Assembly: GCA_004563405.1 (NCBI GenBank)
Contig: SFTH01000008.1
Span: 22,487 to 86,486 of the forward strand
Source of the DNA: a bacterium
Lineage (GTDB): Bacteria; Bacillota; Clostridia; Christensenellales; Aristaeellaceae
Length of the DNA: 64,000 nt
Direction: 5' to 3'
Position numbers and translations under genes: made by a program. Below are positions 1 to 8,873 of this stretch, one piece after another; positions within the stretch are counted from its first letter, which is position 1; the number at the start of each line of letters is the position of its first letter. The notes below the pieces were generated by a model. That model was given only the letters and a program-made list of their open reading frames with translations. It was not told the origin of the DNA and made no database searches.

Positions 1-1062
1 CGCAAGCCGCAGCGCAAACGGGAGCGGGGAGGCTCGCTGAGCTGGCTGATGATCACCTTCATGCTTGCAGTGCTCATCAACGCCGGACTGATGACCAGTT
101 CCTCCTACATGCTGATGCTGCGCATGGGCCTTTTGAAGCCGCTGATGCGCACCACCCTCTGGCCGATGCTGCTGGTGCTGCTGTGCATCCTCTTCGCGGT
201 GGTGCTCACGGCGAGCTTCGGCGGACAGAAGCTCCAGCCCATCCACCGGGTCAACAGCGCCATGAAGAAGGTCTCCCAGGGGGACTTCAGCGTGCGCGTG
301 GACGACAGCGCCTGCGCGGGCGAGATCCGGGAGCTGGTGCAGAGCTACAACCACATGGCGGAGGAACTGAGCGGCATCGAAATGTTCCGCACGGACTTCA
401 TCAACAACTTCAGCCACGAATTCAAGACCCCCATCGTGTCCATCCGTGGCTTCGCCAAGCAGCTGGAGCGGGAGGATCTGACCGACGAGCAGCGCCGGGA
501 GTACACCCGCATCATCGTCACGGAATCGGAGCGTCTGGCCAACATGTCCGCAAACGTGCTGCTGCTGACCAAGCTGGAAAACCAGCAGATCGTGACCGAC
601 AAGGCGCGCTACCGTCTGGACGAGCAGATTCGCAACTGCATCCTGCTGATGGAAAAGCAGTGGGAGGAGAAGGAGATCGAGCTTCAACTGGATCTGGACC
701 CGCTGGAGTACGACGGCAACGAAGAGATGATGAACCACATCTGGGTCAATCTCATCAACAATGCCATCAAGTTCTCCCCCCGGGGCGGCGCGCTGGAGGT
801 GAGCTGCATGCAGGTGCAGTCCTTCATCGTGGTGCAGGTGACCGACCACGGCGAGGGCATGGACGCGGACACCCAGGCGCGGGTGTTCGAGAAGTTCTTT
901 CAGGGCGACACCGCCCACGCCACCGAAGGCAACGGCCTGGGGCTCTCGCTGGTCAAGCGCATCGTGGATCTCTGCGCGGGCAAGATCGCGGTGGACAGCG
1001 CCCCCGGAGAGGGCACGACCTTCTCCGTCTACCTGCCGCTGGAGGAAGCGGGGGCGCATTGA
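1..1062 (+). CDS. Sensor histidine kinase (5' end outside window)
   Basis: Membrane-bound sensor kinase of a two-component system. The frame is open to base 1, so the true start is at or before the window edge; the first internal ATG is at 49. Counting from that ATG, two hydrophobic segments lie at about residues 1-25 and 38-55, a HAMP linker follows (about 60-108), then the dimerisation/phosphoacceptor motif FSHEFKTP with His at about 123, an N box (NLINNAIKFSP) and G boxes (DHGEGM, GNGLGLSL). Almost no extracytoplasmic loop is left between the two membrane segments, so it probably senses a membrane or intramembrane signal. A partner response regulator would lie upstream, outside the window. 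The kinase class is certain; the signal is unknown. Confidence 0.9.
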   Translation, partial: RKPQRKRERGGSLSWLMITFMLAVLINAGLMTSSSYMLMLRMGLLKPLMRTTLWPMLLVLLCILFAVVLTASFGGQKLQPIHRVNSAMKKVSQGDFSVRVDDSACAGEIRELVQSYNHMAEELSGIEMFRTDFINNFSHEFKTPIVSIRGFAKQLEREDLTDEQRREYTRIIVTESERLANMSANVLLLTKLENQQIVTDKARYRLDEQIRNCILLMEKQWEEKEIELQLDLDPLEYDGNEEMMNHIWVNLINNAIKFSPRGGALEVSCMQVQSFIVVQVTDHGEGMDADTQARVFEKFFQGDTAHATEGNGLGLSLVKRIVDLCAGKIAVDSAPGEGTTFSVYLPLEEAGAH

Positions 1063-1205
1063 TTCTCGCAATGTTTCATGACGGAACCTCTCGTTCTGAA
1101 CCAGTTTAAAGAAAGACTGCACGCGAATCTTTGGCCTGCGTCGTCTGCCGATCAATTCTAAGGCCCAAAAACATTGCGCGATCTGCGGAAGGGAGGATTG
1201 GGGCT

Positions 1206-2096
1206 ATGTCGCTCGTATTGGATCATCAACTGCGAGAGCAGATGGAACATGACACAATGACGTTTCCGATCAGCTACTTTGACGACGAGCTTCCGATGCT
1301 TCCCAACCGGGTCGTGCCATTGCATTGGCATCCAGAATTTGAGTTTGTCACCGCTGTTTGCAATGCGCTGAGCTTTCAGATCGGCATGGAGCACATTGCG
1401 CTTCAGGCAGGGGAAAGCATCTTCATCAACAGCAACATGCTTCATGGAATCCAGCAGAAAAGCGGCGATACCTGTGATCCGATGCCGAACATCGTTTTTT
1501 CTGCCTCGCTGATTTCACCGGAGAGCAGCCTTGTCTATCAGAAATACATACTGCCCATACTCCGCTGTGACGAGCTCCCCTATGTGATCTTTCGTTGCAC
1601 AGACGACTGGCAAAACGAGGTGAACTGCCTGCTCTCGAATGTATACGAACGCGCAAAGAGACAAAATACCTGCTATGAAATGTCCGTTCAGCGCGATTTG
1701 AATCGCATTTTTGAACTGTTGTTTCTGAATTTCAGCAAATTGCCGAGACGTCCAATGACGCGCCTTCAGCTGACCATGCAGATACGCATCCAACAGATGC
1801 AGACCTATATTTCTTCCCACTTTGCAGAACAGATCAGCCTAAACGATATTGCCGCTTCCGCAAGCATCAGCCGAAGCGAAGCAAACCGCTGTTTCAACAG
1901 CTATTTCGGAATATCTCCGATTGAAGCGCTGCTTCGGCACCGCCTCTGCGCCGCGCAAAAGCTGCTTCTGGAAACGACTCTTCCGCTTCGGGAAATCAGC
2001 CGCCTGTGTGGATTCAACTCCGAGAGCTACTTTTCACGCTGCTTTCGGAGGATGTACGATTGCTCTCCCGGCAGTTTTCGTAGTATGAGAAAATAG
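1206..2096 (+). CDS. AraC-family transcriptional regulator with N-terminal cupin
   Basis: DNA-binding regulator of 296 aa. The N-terminal half is cupin-like (LHWHPEFEFV is typical of the sugar-binding pocket of AraC regulators). The C-terminal 100 residues carry the two helix-turn-helix motifs (ISLNDIAASASISRSEANRCF and the signature REISRLCGFNSESYFSRCFR). The frame is open from a TTG at 1131, but I take ATG 1206 because a GGGAGG ribosome site lies just upstream. Base composition is clearly more AT-rich than the kinase before it. The target is unknown; a candidate is the promoter at 2122-2150 ahead of the Cys-rich protein and MFS gene. Confidence 0.88.
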   Translation: MSLVLDHQLREQMEHDTMTFPISYFDDELPMLPNRVVPLHWHPEFEFVTAVCNALSFQIGMEHIALQAGESIFINSNMLHGIQQKSGDTCDPMPNIVFSASLISPESSLVYQKYILPILRCDELPYVIFRCTDDWQNEVNCLLSNVYERAKRQNTCYEMSVQRDLNRIFELLFLNFSKLPRRPMTRLQLTMQIRIQQMQTYISSHFAEQISLNDIAASASISRSEANRCFNSYFGISPIEALLRHRLCAAQKLLLETTLPLREISRLCGFNSESYFSRCFRRMYDCSPGSFRSMRK

Positions 2097-2121
2097 TGCA
2101 TAAAACAAGGCATTTATTATC

Positions 2122-2150
2122 TTGAAACGCCCCCTGTTTAAGAATATAAT
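2122..2150 (+). promoter_or_regulatory. Sigma-A promoter for the Cys-rich protein/MFS pair
   Basis: TTGAAA at 2122-2127 and TATAAT at 2145-2150 with a 17-bp spacer, followed by an AGGAAG ribosome site before the ATG at 2185. Confidence 0.7.
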
Positions 2151-2184
2151 TCCTTTCAGAACATATTGAAAGGAAGTTTGGTCG

Positions 2185-2538
2185 ATGATGATTGATGGAA
2201 ACCCCACGGAAAAAGAAGCTCTGCATCAGGCGAAACTGGGCAATATGACAGAGTGTTATCGACTTGAGGCTGCGTTTATTGAAGAATTCCACGCAGCCTA
2301 TAATGATAGCGATCATTGCCCCTGCAATGTGGCATGCAAATGGCACGGAAAATGCAAGGAGTGCGTGGCGATTCATCGCGCGCACATGGATCACCTGCCC
2401 AACTGCCTGCATCCTCTGGTGAATGCCAAGTTGTGCGCGCTCTCGGAGCTGACCGAGCATACCGTCGCATTTGAAATCACTCCGCCGGAGCATCCTCTAC
2501 TTAAAAAAATAAAGGATTCAAATGATTATGCAGAATAA
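2185..2538 (+). CDS. Small Cys-rich protein, probable metal binder
   Basis: A 117-aa cytoplasmic protein of unknown function. It has seven cysteines and several histidines packed into the middle: Cys 45, 47, 51, 57, 60, 74 and 84, with His 64 and 68 (core CPCNVACKWHGKCKEC). The pattern resembles small Cys-rich proteins common in Clostridia and suggests a zinc or Fe-S site. No signal peptide or membrane segment. It has its own good promoter and its last 17 bases overlap the following MFS gene, so the two are probably co-translated. AT-richer than most of the window. The function is not assigned. Confidence 0.7.
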   Translation: MMIDGNPTEKEALHQAKLGNMTECYRLEAAFIEEFHAAYNDSDHCPCNVACKWHGKCKECVAIHRAHMDHLPNCLHPLVNAKLCALSELTEHTVAFEITPPEHPLLKKIKDSNDYAE

Positions 2539-3724
2539 TTACAACCGCACGATACGAACCTGCTTTGTGGGCTTCGCGGTGCAGGCCATCGTCATCAATT
2601 TCGCCCCCCTGCTGTACCTGACCTTTCACACCACTTACGGCGTTCCGCTGACGAAGGTCACGCTGCTGGTGACGGTGAACTTCCTGCTTCAGCTGTGCGT
2701 GGACGCGGCGAGCGTGGGCTTCGTGGACCGCATCGGCTACCGAATGAGCGCGATTCTGGCCCACGCCTTCGCCTGTGCGGGCATGGTGCTGATGGCGCTG
2801 CTGCCGGACGCGCTGGGCGACCCCTATGCAGGCCTGCTCATCGCGACGGTGGTCTACTCCATCGGCAGCGGCCTTCTGGAGGTGCTCATCAGCCCCATCA
2901 TGGAGGCCTGCCCCACCGAAAACAAGGATCTGGCCATGAGCCTGCTCCACTCCTTCTACTGCTGGGGCCATGTGGCCTGCGTGCTGCTCTCCACCCTGTT
3001 CTTCACCGCCTTCGGGGTTGAAAACTGGAAGATTCTCACGCTGATCTGGGCCGCCGTCCCCCTGCTCAACCTGATTTCCTTCGCCCGCGTGCCCATCGCG
3101 CCCCTGCTCAAGGACGGCGAGCGGGGCATGTCCCTGCTGGAGCTGGCGAAGAACCGGCTGTTCTGGCTGATGCTGCTGGCCATGGTGTGCAGCGGCGCGA
3201 GCGAGCAGGCGGTGAGCCAGTGGGCCTCGGCCCTGGCGGAAAAGGGCCTGGGCGTGAGCAAGACCCTGGGCGATCTGATGGGCCCGATGTTCTTCGCCGT
3301 CGCTATGGGCCTCTCCCGCATACTCTACAGCAAAATGGGCGACCGGCTCCCGCTGGAGAAGTTCATGCTGGGCTGTTGCGGGCTGTGCATAGTGGCCTAC
3401 CTGATGATCGGCCTGGCACCCTGGCCCATCGTGGGCCTGGCCGGCTGCGGCCTGTGCGGCTTCTCCGTGGGCATCTTCTGGCCCGGCACGCTGAGCCTGG
3501 CCTCCGGAGCCATGCGCCGGGGCGGAACGGCCCTGTTCTGCCTGCTGGCCCTGGGCGGCGACCTGGGCTGCTCCGCCGGACCCACCCTGGCCGGCATGGT
3601 CTCTGCCGCCGCGGGGGACGACCTCAAGACCGGCGTGCTCGCCGCCCTCGTCTTCCCCCTCGTGCTCACCCTCTGCGTGCTGCTTCAGCGCCGCCGCACG
3701 ACTGCGGGAAAACTTCCCTCGTAG
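2522..3724 (+). CDS. MFS transporter
   Basis: Major facilitator superfamily permease, 400 aa with about 12 hydrophobic segments and the loop 2-3 type motif around VDRIGYRMSA. Substrate unknown; the overall look (N-half DAASVGFVDRIG, central charged loop, second six-helix half) fits the sugar/fucose-like or drug-efflux branches. The start ATG at 2522 lies inside the preceding Cys-rich gene, preceded by AAAGGA; ATG 2528 is an alternative. Ends at a strong bidirectional terminator shared with the opposing lipoate ligase gene. Confidence 0.85.
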   Translation: MIMQNNYNRTIRTCFVGFAVQAIVINFAPLLYLTFHTTYGVPLTKVTLLVTVNFLLQLCVDAASVGFVDRIGYRMSAILAHAFACAGMVLMALLPDALGDPYAGLLIATVVYSIGSGLLEVLISPIMEACPTENKDLAMSLLHSFYCWGHVACVLLSTLFFTAFGVENWKILTLIWAAVPLLNLISFARVPIAPLLKDGERGMSLLELAKNRLFWLMLLAMVCSGASEQAVSQWASALAEKGLGVSKTLGDLMGPMFFAVAMGLSRILYSKMGDRLPLEKFMLGCCGLCIVAYLMIGLAPWPIVGLAGCGLCGFSVGIFWPGTLSLASGAMRRGGTALFCLLALGGDLGCSAGPTLAGMVSAAAGDDLKTGVLAALVFPLVLTLCVLLQRRRTTAGKLPS

Positions 3725-3763
3725 CGCACCGGAGCGCTGGAGAAGCCATACCCGGCGACAGGC

Positions 3764-3802
3764 GCAAAAAATCCCAACCTCTTGCCGGTTGGGATTTTTT
3801 GC
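3764..3802. terminator. Bidirectional intrinsic terminator
   Basis: Perfect 16-bp inverted repeat (3764-3779 and 3787-3802) whose outer ends are A6 and T6 tracts, so it stops transcription from both sides: the MFS gene on + and lplA on -. Confidence 0.9.
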
Positions 3803-3819
3803 GTCCGCCCTCCGCCGGA

Positions 3820-4791
3820 TCACAGCTCCTGCGCGGCGATGAAGGCGCCCACCTCGCGCACCTGGGGACTCTGCGATTCCAGCAGCGCCCGGGACATGGG
3901 CGCCGCACCGAAGGGCGCGCCCAGCAGGCGGCGGCGAATCTCGCCGGTGAGGTTCGCATCGATGGCGTCGGAGTACACGTCCAGCGCGTCCACCCGGCTC
4001 TGGCGCAGGGTGAGCAGCAGCTGCACGTTGCCCCAGGGGAAGCGGTTTTCAATCTCCAGGTCGAAGCGGGGCGTCCGGCCCAGCCGCCAGGCCTCGCTGG
4101 CCTGCTTTTCCACATAGGGCGCGACGGCCGCCTCGTCCAGATCCTGTGCGCGCAGCTCCTCGTAGGGCCCGTACTCCGCCCGGAAGGCCGCCTTCAGCGC
4201 CTCAAGCATCCGCGCGCAGTCGATGTCCGGCACAAATTCGCTCAGATTGCACACCCGGGAGCGCACGGACTTCGTTCCCTTGGCCTGGAGCTTGCGGGGA
4301 TCGACGTTCAGATAGTTCTGCAGCCGGGAGAGATCCGCGTTCAGAAGCAGCGTGCCGTGGTGCTGGCGCACCCCGCCCCGGGCGCAGAAGGCGTTCCCGG
4401 AGAACTTGCGCCCGTCAGCCAGCAGGTCGTTGCGGCCGCTGAATTCGCAGGGAATGCCCAGCGCGCGCACCGCCGAGAGGATCATGCCCAGCTGGCGCTC
4501 CACGCTGTAGATCTTCTCCCCCGCGATGAAGGAGAAGTTCAGGTTTCCGGCGTCGTGGAACACCGCGCCGCCGCCGGTGATGCGCCGCACCAGCTGCACG
4601 CCGTCCCGCTCCATGGCCGCCAGGCGGCACTCCGCCCAGGGGTTCTGTCCGCAGCCGATGATCACAGCATTCGCATTGATGTAAAAGTACAGCAGTATAT
4701 CCTCCGCGCCCATGTGGTCGAGAAAGTATTCGTCCACGCCCAGATTCCGCCAGCCGTCCGGCGAGGGGGATACAAAGAGTTTGTTCGCCAT
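3820..4791 (-). CDS. lplA: Lipoate-protein ligase A
   Basis: Attaches lipoate to the lipoyl domains of 2-oxoacid dehydrogenases and of GcvH via a lipoyl-AMP intermediate; cytoplasmic. 323 aa, normal for the family. Visible motifs: RRITGGGAVFHD (lipoate/nucleotide-binding loop), the conserved Lys region GTKSVRSRV, and a C-terminal accessory domain (about 245-323). Start ATG at 4789-4791. It is monocistronic between two terminators/promoters, so it probably scavenges exogenous lipoate for the glycine cleavage system or a dehydrogenase encoded elsewhere. Confidence 0.95.
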   Translation of the reverse strand: MANKLFVSPSPDGWRNLGVDEYFLDHMGAEDILLYFYINANAVIIGCGQNPWAECRLAAMERDGVQLVRRITGGGAVFHDAGNLNFSFIAGEKIYSVERQLGMILSAVRALGIPCEFSGRNDLLADGRKFSGNAFCARGGVRQHHGTLLLNADLSRLQNYLNVDPRKLQAKGTKSVRSRVCNLSEFVPDIDCARMLEALKAAFRAEYGPYEELRAQDLDEAAVAPYVEKQASEAWRLGRTPRFDLEIENRFPWGNVQLLLTLRQSRVDALDVYSDAIDANLTGEIRRRLLGAPFGAAPMSRALLESQSPQVREVGAFIAAQEL

Positions 4792-4823
4792 GCGCGCCCC
4801 ATCCTTCTCTGGTTTCTGTTTCC

Positions 4824-4852
4824 ATTATAGCCGATCCCGCGCCTCCGGGCAA
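4824..4852 (-). promoter_or_regulatory. Promoter for lplA
   Basis: On the minus strand TTGCCC (4847-4852) and a perfect TATAAT (4824-4829) are 17 bp apart, about 30 bp before the lplA start. Confidence 0.65.
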
Positions 4853-4891
4853 GCGGGTCCGGCGCGTTGCAAAGGTTTTCCAAAAACATGC

Positions 4892-4919
4892 TTCATTCTT
4901 CATGCGCGCGTGCTACAAT
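4892..4919 (+). promoter_or_regulatory. Probable promoter for the second MFS gene
   Basis: TTCATT (4892-4897) and TACAAT (4914-4919), 16-bp spacer, just ahead of a GGGGGAGGA ribosome site. The -35 is weak. Confidence 0.45.
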
Positions 4920-4942
4920 TGCCCCAGTCTTTTGGGGGAGGA

Positions 4943-6136
4943 ATGTCTATGGAGCGTTCCGGCAGGCGCGTCACCGCCTCCTATGCGCTGATTCAGAGTC
5001 TCTACTGGGTGACCTCCGGCCTGATGTTCAACTTCGCCTCTGCGTATCTCCTGGACAGGGGCTTCACAAACGGCGGCATTGGCGCGCTGCTGGGCGCGGC
5101 CTACGGCCTGTCCGCCGTGCTTCAACCGCTGCTGGCCGCGCTGTTCAACCGCGCGGGTGTGCGCCTGAGCGCGGCCCTGGCCTGCGCCTATGTGCCCGTC
5201 GCACTGTGCGCCGCGGCGCTTCTGGCGCTGCCGCTGAAGGGCGCGTCCCTCGCCGCCGTGATGATCGCGGCGCTGACGCTGCAATCCGCCCTTCAGCCCT
5301 CGGTCAACTCCCTCCACCGGGGCTTCGAGCTGAGCGGGCTGAAGGTGAACTTCGCGCTGGCCCGGGGCATCGGCTCCGCGGCCTTCTCCCTCTGCTGCTT
5401 CCTGATGGGGCGGCTGCTGCGCCGGACCGCGCCCTCGGTTCTGCCCGCCTGCTACCTCGCGACCCTGCTGCTCATGGTGCTCTGCCTCGCCCGCTTCCGC
5501 TCCCCCGGCCTCGGCCCCGTGGAGCCGCAGCGGGCGCGCCGCGCGGGGGAAGCGCCCCTGCTGCGCCGCCAGCGCCGCTTCGCGCTGTTTCTGCCCGGGC
5601 TGATCTGCCTGTCCTTCGCGCACCTCTTTGTGGACACCTTCATGCTGCAAATCATGCGCAGCGTGGGCGGCGACAGCGCCGGTCTGGGCGCGGCGATTGC
5701 CGTCGCGGCGCTCACGGAGCTCCCGGCGATGCTCCTCTACTCCCGCGTCCGCGCGCGCCTGGACAGCTTCTCCCTGCTGCGCTTCGCCGGCTGGGCCTGG
5801 GTGGCGAAGATCGCGCTCGTCACCCTCGCCCGCAGCCCGCAGGCCATCTGCGCGGCGGAGCTGATGCAGTTCTTCAGCTATGCCGTCTACGTCCCCGCGG
5901 CCGTGGACTACATCGCCCGGACGCTGCCCCCGCAGGACTTTCTCAAGGGACAGGCGCTGGCGGGCAGCGCATTCACGCTGGGCAGCCTGCTGGCGACCTT
6001 CCTGGGCGGGCGGCTGGTGGACTGGATGGGCGTGCGCGGCGCGCTGCCGCTGATGTCCCTCGTCGCGCTCTCCGGGGCGCTGCTCTTCACCGCCGCTGTA
6101 CCCCGTGGCCGCCGGATTGCGCATGCCGGAATTTAA
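4943..6136 (+). CDS. MFS transporter
   Basis: Major facilitator permease of 397 aa with 12 predicted hydrophobic segments; the N-terminal SYALIQSLYWVTSGLMFNFA stretch and the ELMQFFSYAVYVPA stretch in the C half resemble the MFS_1-like/nucleoside-symporter or oligosaccharide-symporter branch. I take ATG 4943 because GGGGGAGGA lies 3-11 bases upstream; the frame stays open further 5' to 4712 but runs through lplA. Substrate unknown. Confidence 0.85.
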   Translation: MSMERSGRRVTASYALIQSLYWVTSGLMFNFASAYLLDRGFTNGGIGALLGAAYGLSAVLQPLLAALFNRAGVRLSAALACAYVPVALCAAALLALPLKGASLAAVMIAALTLQSALQPSVNSLHRGFELSGLKVNFALARGIGSAAFSLCCFLMGRLLRRTAPSVLPACYLATLLLMVLCLARFRSPGLGPVEPQRARRAGEAPLLRRQRRFALFLPGLICLSFAHLFVDTFMLQIMRSVGGDSAGLGAAIAVAALTELPAMLLYSRVRARLDSFSLLRFAGWAWVAKIALVTLARSPQAICAAELMQFFSYAVYVPAAVDYIARTLPPQDFLKGQALAGSAFTLGSLLATFLGGRLVDWMGVRGALPLMSLVALSGALLFTAAVPRGRRIAHAGI

Positions 6137-6148
6137 CCAAATCTTTCG

Positions 6149-6176
6149 TTGACAACGCGTCAATTCGGCGTATAAT
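6149..6176 (+). promoter_or_regulatory. Strong promoter for the pyrG leader
   Basis: Consensus TTGACA (6149-6154) and TATAAT (6171-6176) with a 16-bp spacer. Expected transcription start about 6183, which gives pyrG a leader of about 170 nt. Confidence 0.8.
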
Positions 6177-6202
6177 GTTTTCCATAAAAAATGTATAGCC
6201 AA

Positions 6203-6269
6203 GAGCGTTCATTGTAGCCGGAGGGGGCCAAGTGCCCCCATTGAGGCAGCGGTGGACGCTCCGTTTTTT
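6203..6269 (+). promoter_or_regulatory. Structured pyrG leader ending in an intrinsic terminator
   Basis: About 20 nt after the expected start of transcription a 9-bp outer stem (6203-6211 with 6253-6261) encloses an internal hairpin GGGGGC/GCCCCC (6223-6228 with 6234-6239, loop CAAGT) and a short GCC/GGC helix, and is followed by T6. It looks either like an attenuator that must be read through to reach pyrG 85 nt downstream, or a short RNA of about 85 nt in its own right. I do not match it to a riboswitch class I know. B. subtilis pyrG uses CTP-dependent reiterative initiation and a terminator; this leader begins differently. Confidence 0.6.
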
Positions 6270-6353
6270 GTTTTGGAGGGTTCGCCGCCCTGTTTTTTGA
6301 TTCGCCGGCTGCGGATTTTCCGCCCGCGCATGCAATTTTAAGGAGGAATCATC

Positions 6354-7961
6354 ATGGCAAAGTACATCTTCGTCACCGGCGGCGTGGCCTCGTCGCTGGG
6401 CAAGGGCATCACCGCGGCGTCCCTGGGCCGCCTTCTGAAGGCGCGCGGCTACTCCGTCACCATCCAGAAGTTCGATCCCTACCTCAACGTCGATCCCGGC
6501 ACCATGAATCCCTATCAGCACGGCGAAGTGTTCGTCACCGAGGACGGCATGGAGACCGACCTGGACCTGGGCCACTACGAGCGCTTTATCGACGAAAACC
6601 TCACCCGCTATTCCTCCGTCACCTCCGGCCAGATCTACTACTCCGTGCTCAACCGGGAGCGCAGCGGCGGTTACAACGGCGGCACGGTGCAGATCATCCC
6701 CCACGTCACCAACGAAATCAAGGACAAGCTCTACCGCGTGGCCAACGACCGGGATGTGGTGATCACCGAAATCGGCGGCACCATCGGCGACATCGAGGGT
6801 CAGTCCTTCATCGAGGCCATCCGCCAGTTCCAGTGGGAGGTGCCGCGGGAGGACGTGCTGTTCATCCACGTCACGCTGATTCCCTATCTGAAGTCCTCTC
6901 AGGAGCTCAAAACCAAGCCCACCCAGCACTCCGTCAAGCAGCTCCAGTCCCAGGGCATCCAGCCCAACATGCTGGTCTGCCGCAGCGACTATCCCGTGCC
7001 CGAGGAGATGCGCCGCAAGCTCGCCCAGTTCTGCAACGTGCCCGCGAAGTACATCATCCAGAACCTGGACGCGGAATCCCTCTACCAGGTGCCCCTCATG
7101 CTGGAGGAGGAGGGCTTTGCCGACAAGGTCTGCGAGGCCCTGCACATGGAAAAGCGCGAGCCGGATCTCAAGGACTGGCGTGAGCTGGTGAACCGCTTCC
7201 AGTATCCCGCCCACGAGGTCACCATCGCGCTGGTGGGCAAGTACATTGAGCTGCACGACGCCTATCTCTCCGTGGCGGAATCCCTGCGCCACGGCGGCAT
7301 CGCCCACAACGCCCGGGTGAACATCAAGTGGGTGCAGGCGGACGAGCTCACCGAAGCGGGCGCCGATCTCGACGCAATCTTCTCCGGCGTGCACGGCATC
7401 CTGGTTCCCGGCGGCTTCGGCAGCCGCGGCGTGGAGGGCAAGATGCTGGCGGCCCGCTACGCCCGGGAGCACGGCGTACCCTATCTGGGCATCTGCCTGG
7501 GCATGCAGATCGCGGTGATCGAATTCATGCGCAACGTCTGCGGCCTGAAGGACGCGTCCTCCACGGAGTTCGACCCCGAGACCCCCGACCCGGTGATCGA
7601 CATCATGGCCGATCAGAAGGGCCTGGTGCAGACCGGCGGCACCATGCGCCTGGGCCACTACCGCTGCGCCCTCAGGGAGGGCACGAAGGCCCGCGCCCTC
7701 TACGGCGTATCGGAGGTGGAGGAGCGCCACCGCCACCGCTTCGAGTTCAACAACCGCTATCTGGAGCGCATGGAGGCCCGGGGCATGATCGCCAGCGGCC
7801 GCAACGAGGAGCGCGACCTGGTGGAGATGATCGAGCTCACGGACCACCCCTGGTTCGTGGCCTGCCAGTTCCACCCGGAGTTCAAGTCCCGCCCCAACCG
7901 CCCCCATCCCCTCTTCGCCGGCCTCATTGGCGCAGCCCTCGAGCGCGCCGGACAGGCCTGA
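6354..7961 (+). CDS. pyrG: CTP synthase
   Basis: Makes CTP from UTP, ATP and glutamine, last step of pyrimidine nucleotide synthesis. 535 aa, full length. The N-terminal amidoligase domain begins with [19 protein letters not shown] (P-loop) and contains the GGTIGDIEG motif; the C-terminal class I glutaminase domain has the nucleophile elbow GICLGMQ and the His-Glu pair in CQFHPEF. GGAGGAATC ribosome site. Preceded by a consensus promoter and a structured leader, followed by a strong terminator, so it is a single-gene unit probably controlled by attenuation. Confidence 0.98.
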   Translation: MAKYIFVTGGVASSLGKGITAASLGRLLKARGYSVTIQKFDPYLNVDPGTMNPYQHGEVFVTEDGMETDLDLGHYERFIDENLTRYSSVTSGQIYYSVLNRERSGGYNGGTVQIIPHVTNEIKDKLYRVANDRDVVITEIGGTIGDIEGQSFIEAIRQFQWEVPREDVLFIHVTLIPYLKSSQELKTKPTQHSVKQLQSQGIQPNMLVCRSDYPVPEEMRRKLAQFCNVPAKYIIQNLDAESLYQVPLMLEEEGFADKVCEALHMEKREPDLKDWRELVNRFQYPAHEVTIALVGKYIELHDAYLSVAESLRHGGIAHNARVNIKWVQADELTEAGADLDAIFSGVHGILVPGGFGSRGVEGKMLAARYAREHGVPYLGICLGMQIAVIEFMRNVCGLKDASSTEFDPETPDPVIDIMADQKGLVQTGGTMRLGHYRCALREGTKARALYGVSEVEERHRHRFEFNNRYLERMEARGMIASGRNEERDLVEMIELTDHPWFVACQFHPEFKSRPNRPHPLFAGLIGAALERAGQA

Positions 7962-7988
7962 CGTGCCCGCCCCGGAGCGCGCGCAGGC

Positions 7989-8032
7989 AAGAAGCTTCCA
8001 ACCGGCCTTCGCGGCCGGTTGGGAGCTTCTTT
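7989..8032 (+). terminator. Terminator of pyrG
   Basis: Nineteen-base-pair stem with one G-U pair (7989-8007 with 8013-8031) and a five-base loop, followed by TTTG; also a barrier to the minus-strand gene at 8088. Confidence 0.85.
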
Positions 8033-8087
8033 GTCCCTTCTGTTCCACATGCGTGGAAGAGAGTGCCCTCCCCCGCGCCACCCCATG

Positions 8088-8873
8088 TCAGATCTCCAGG
8101 TAGGAGTCGGCGTAGAGGTTGTTGTTCTTGATGATGTCGCAGCTCTTGATGGTCTCCATCAGGCGCAGGTCGCAGGGGTTGACGATGGCGCTGGTCAGGC
8201 CCTGCATCATCGCCATGGCCACCAGGGCGCTGTCCATGATGGGGCGGATGTGCTTGGGCATGCCGTTGGAGTTGTTGGACAGGCCGCCGGTGGAGTTGAG
8301 GCCCATGTCGGAGAACATCCTGATGGCCTCCAGAACTTCCAGCTGCTTGTCCTGCATGCCCTTGACCACCAGGAACAGCGGGTCGAACCACAGATCCTCG
8401 CTCTCCATGCCCAGCATCAGGCCGCGCTCCAGCATGTTCTGGCAGTGGGCCATGCGCTCGTCGTTGTCGGCGGCGATACCGTTGCAGGAGCACAGCGCCA
8501 CGCAGATGGCGTCGTTGGCGGCGGCCAGGTCGATGCGGTTGATGCGGTCGCCCGCGTCGGCGGAGTTGACGATGGGCTTGCCCTTGGCGCGGTTGTACAC
8601 CTGAATTCCAGCCTCGATGGCCTTCATGTTGGCGGTGTCCAGCGCCAGCGGCACGTTGTCGAAGGTCGCCTGCAGGAGCTTGACCGCCCACTGCATGACC
8701 TCCTCGCCGTCGGCCTCGGCGGGACCGATGTTGACGTCGATGTAGTTCGCGCCGGCCTCCAGCTGCTCCTTCGCGCGCTTGAGGATGGGCTCGGGATCGC
8801 GCTCCGCAAAGGCTCTGCGGATGGCGGGGGCTGTGACGGAAATGCGTTCGCCGATGGTGATGAACTTGGCCAT
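8088..8873 (-). CDS. Methyltetrahydrofolate:corrinoid methyltransferase (AcsE/MtgA-like)
   Basis: Transfers a methyl group between methyl-tetrahydrofolate and the cobalt of a corrinoid protein; pterin-binding TIM barrel of 261 aa. Family features visible: GERIS at the N terminus, DVNIGP (about residue 47), LDTANM, NSADAGDR and the STGGLSNNSNGMP stretch. This size and sequence fit AcsE of the Wood-Ljungdahl pathway and MtgA-type enzymes of methylamine or glycine-betaine use. No corrinoid protein or CODH/ACS gene is adjacent, so the role cannot be fixed. Ribosome site AGGAGGTACTG. A cobalamin riboswitch lies upstream, but two minus-strand terminators intervene (see 9290 and 9074). Confidence 0.88.
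   Translation of the reverse strand: MAKFITIGERISVTAPAIRRAFAERDPEPILKRAKEQLEAGANYIDVNIGPAEADGEEVMQWAVKLLQATFDNVPLALDTANMKAIEAGIQVYNRAKGKPIVNSADAGDRINRIDLAAANDAICVALCSCNGIAADNDERMAHCQNMLERGLMLGMESEDLWFDPLFLVVKGMQDKQLEVLEAIRMFSDMGLNSTGGLSNNSNGMPKHIRPIMDSALVAMAMMQGLTSAIVNPCDLRLMETIKSCDIIKNNNLYADSYLEI

Noticed and set aside
2501..3823. 440-codon minus-strand frame opposite the first MFS gene
   Set aside because: Low-complexity shadow; the + strand MFS protein is convincing.
6203..6269. pyrG leader as a THF, PRPP, fluoride or ZTP riboswitch
   Set aside because: Conserved blocks of these classes as I know them do not appear; kept as an unassigned structured leader.
6087..8081. 664-codon open frame on the minus strand opposite pyrG
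   Set aside because: Antisense shadow of a strongly conserved gene in GC-rich DNA; His/Ala/Gly-rich low-complexity translation, no ribosome site.
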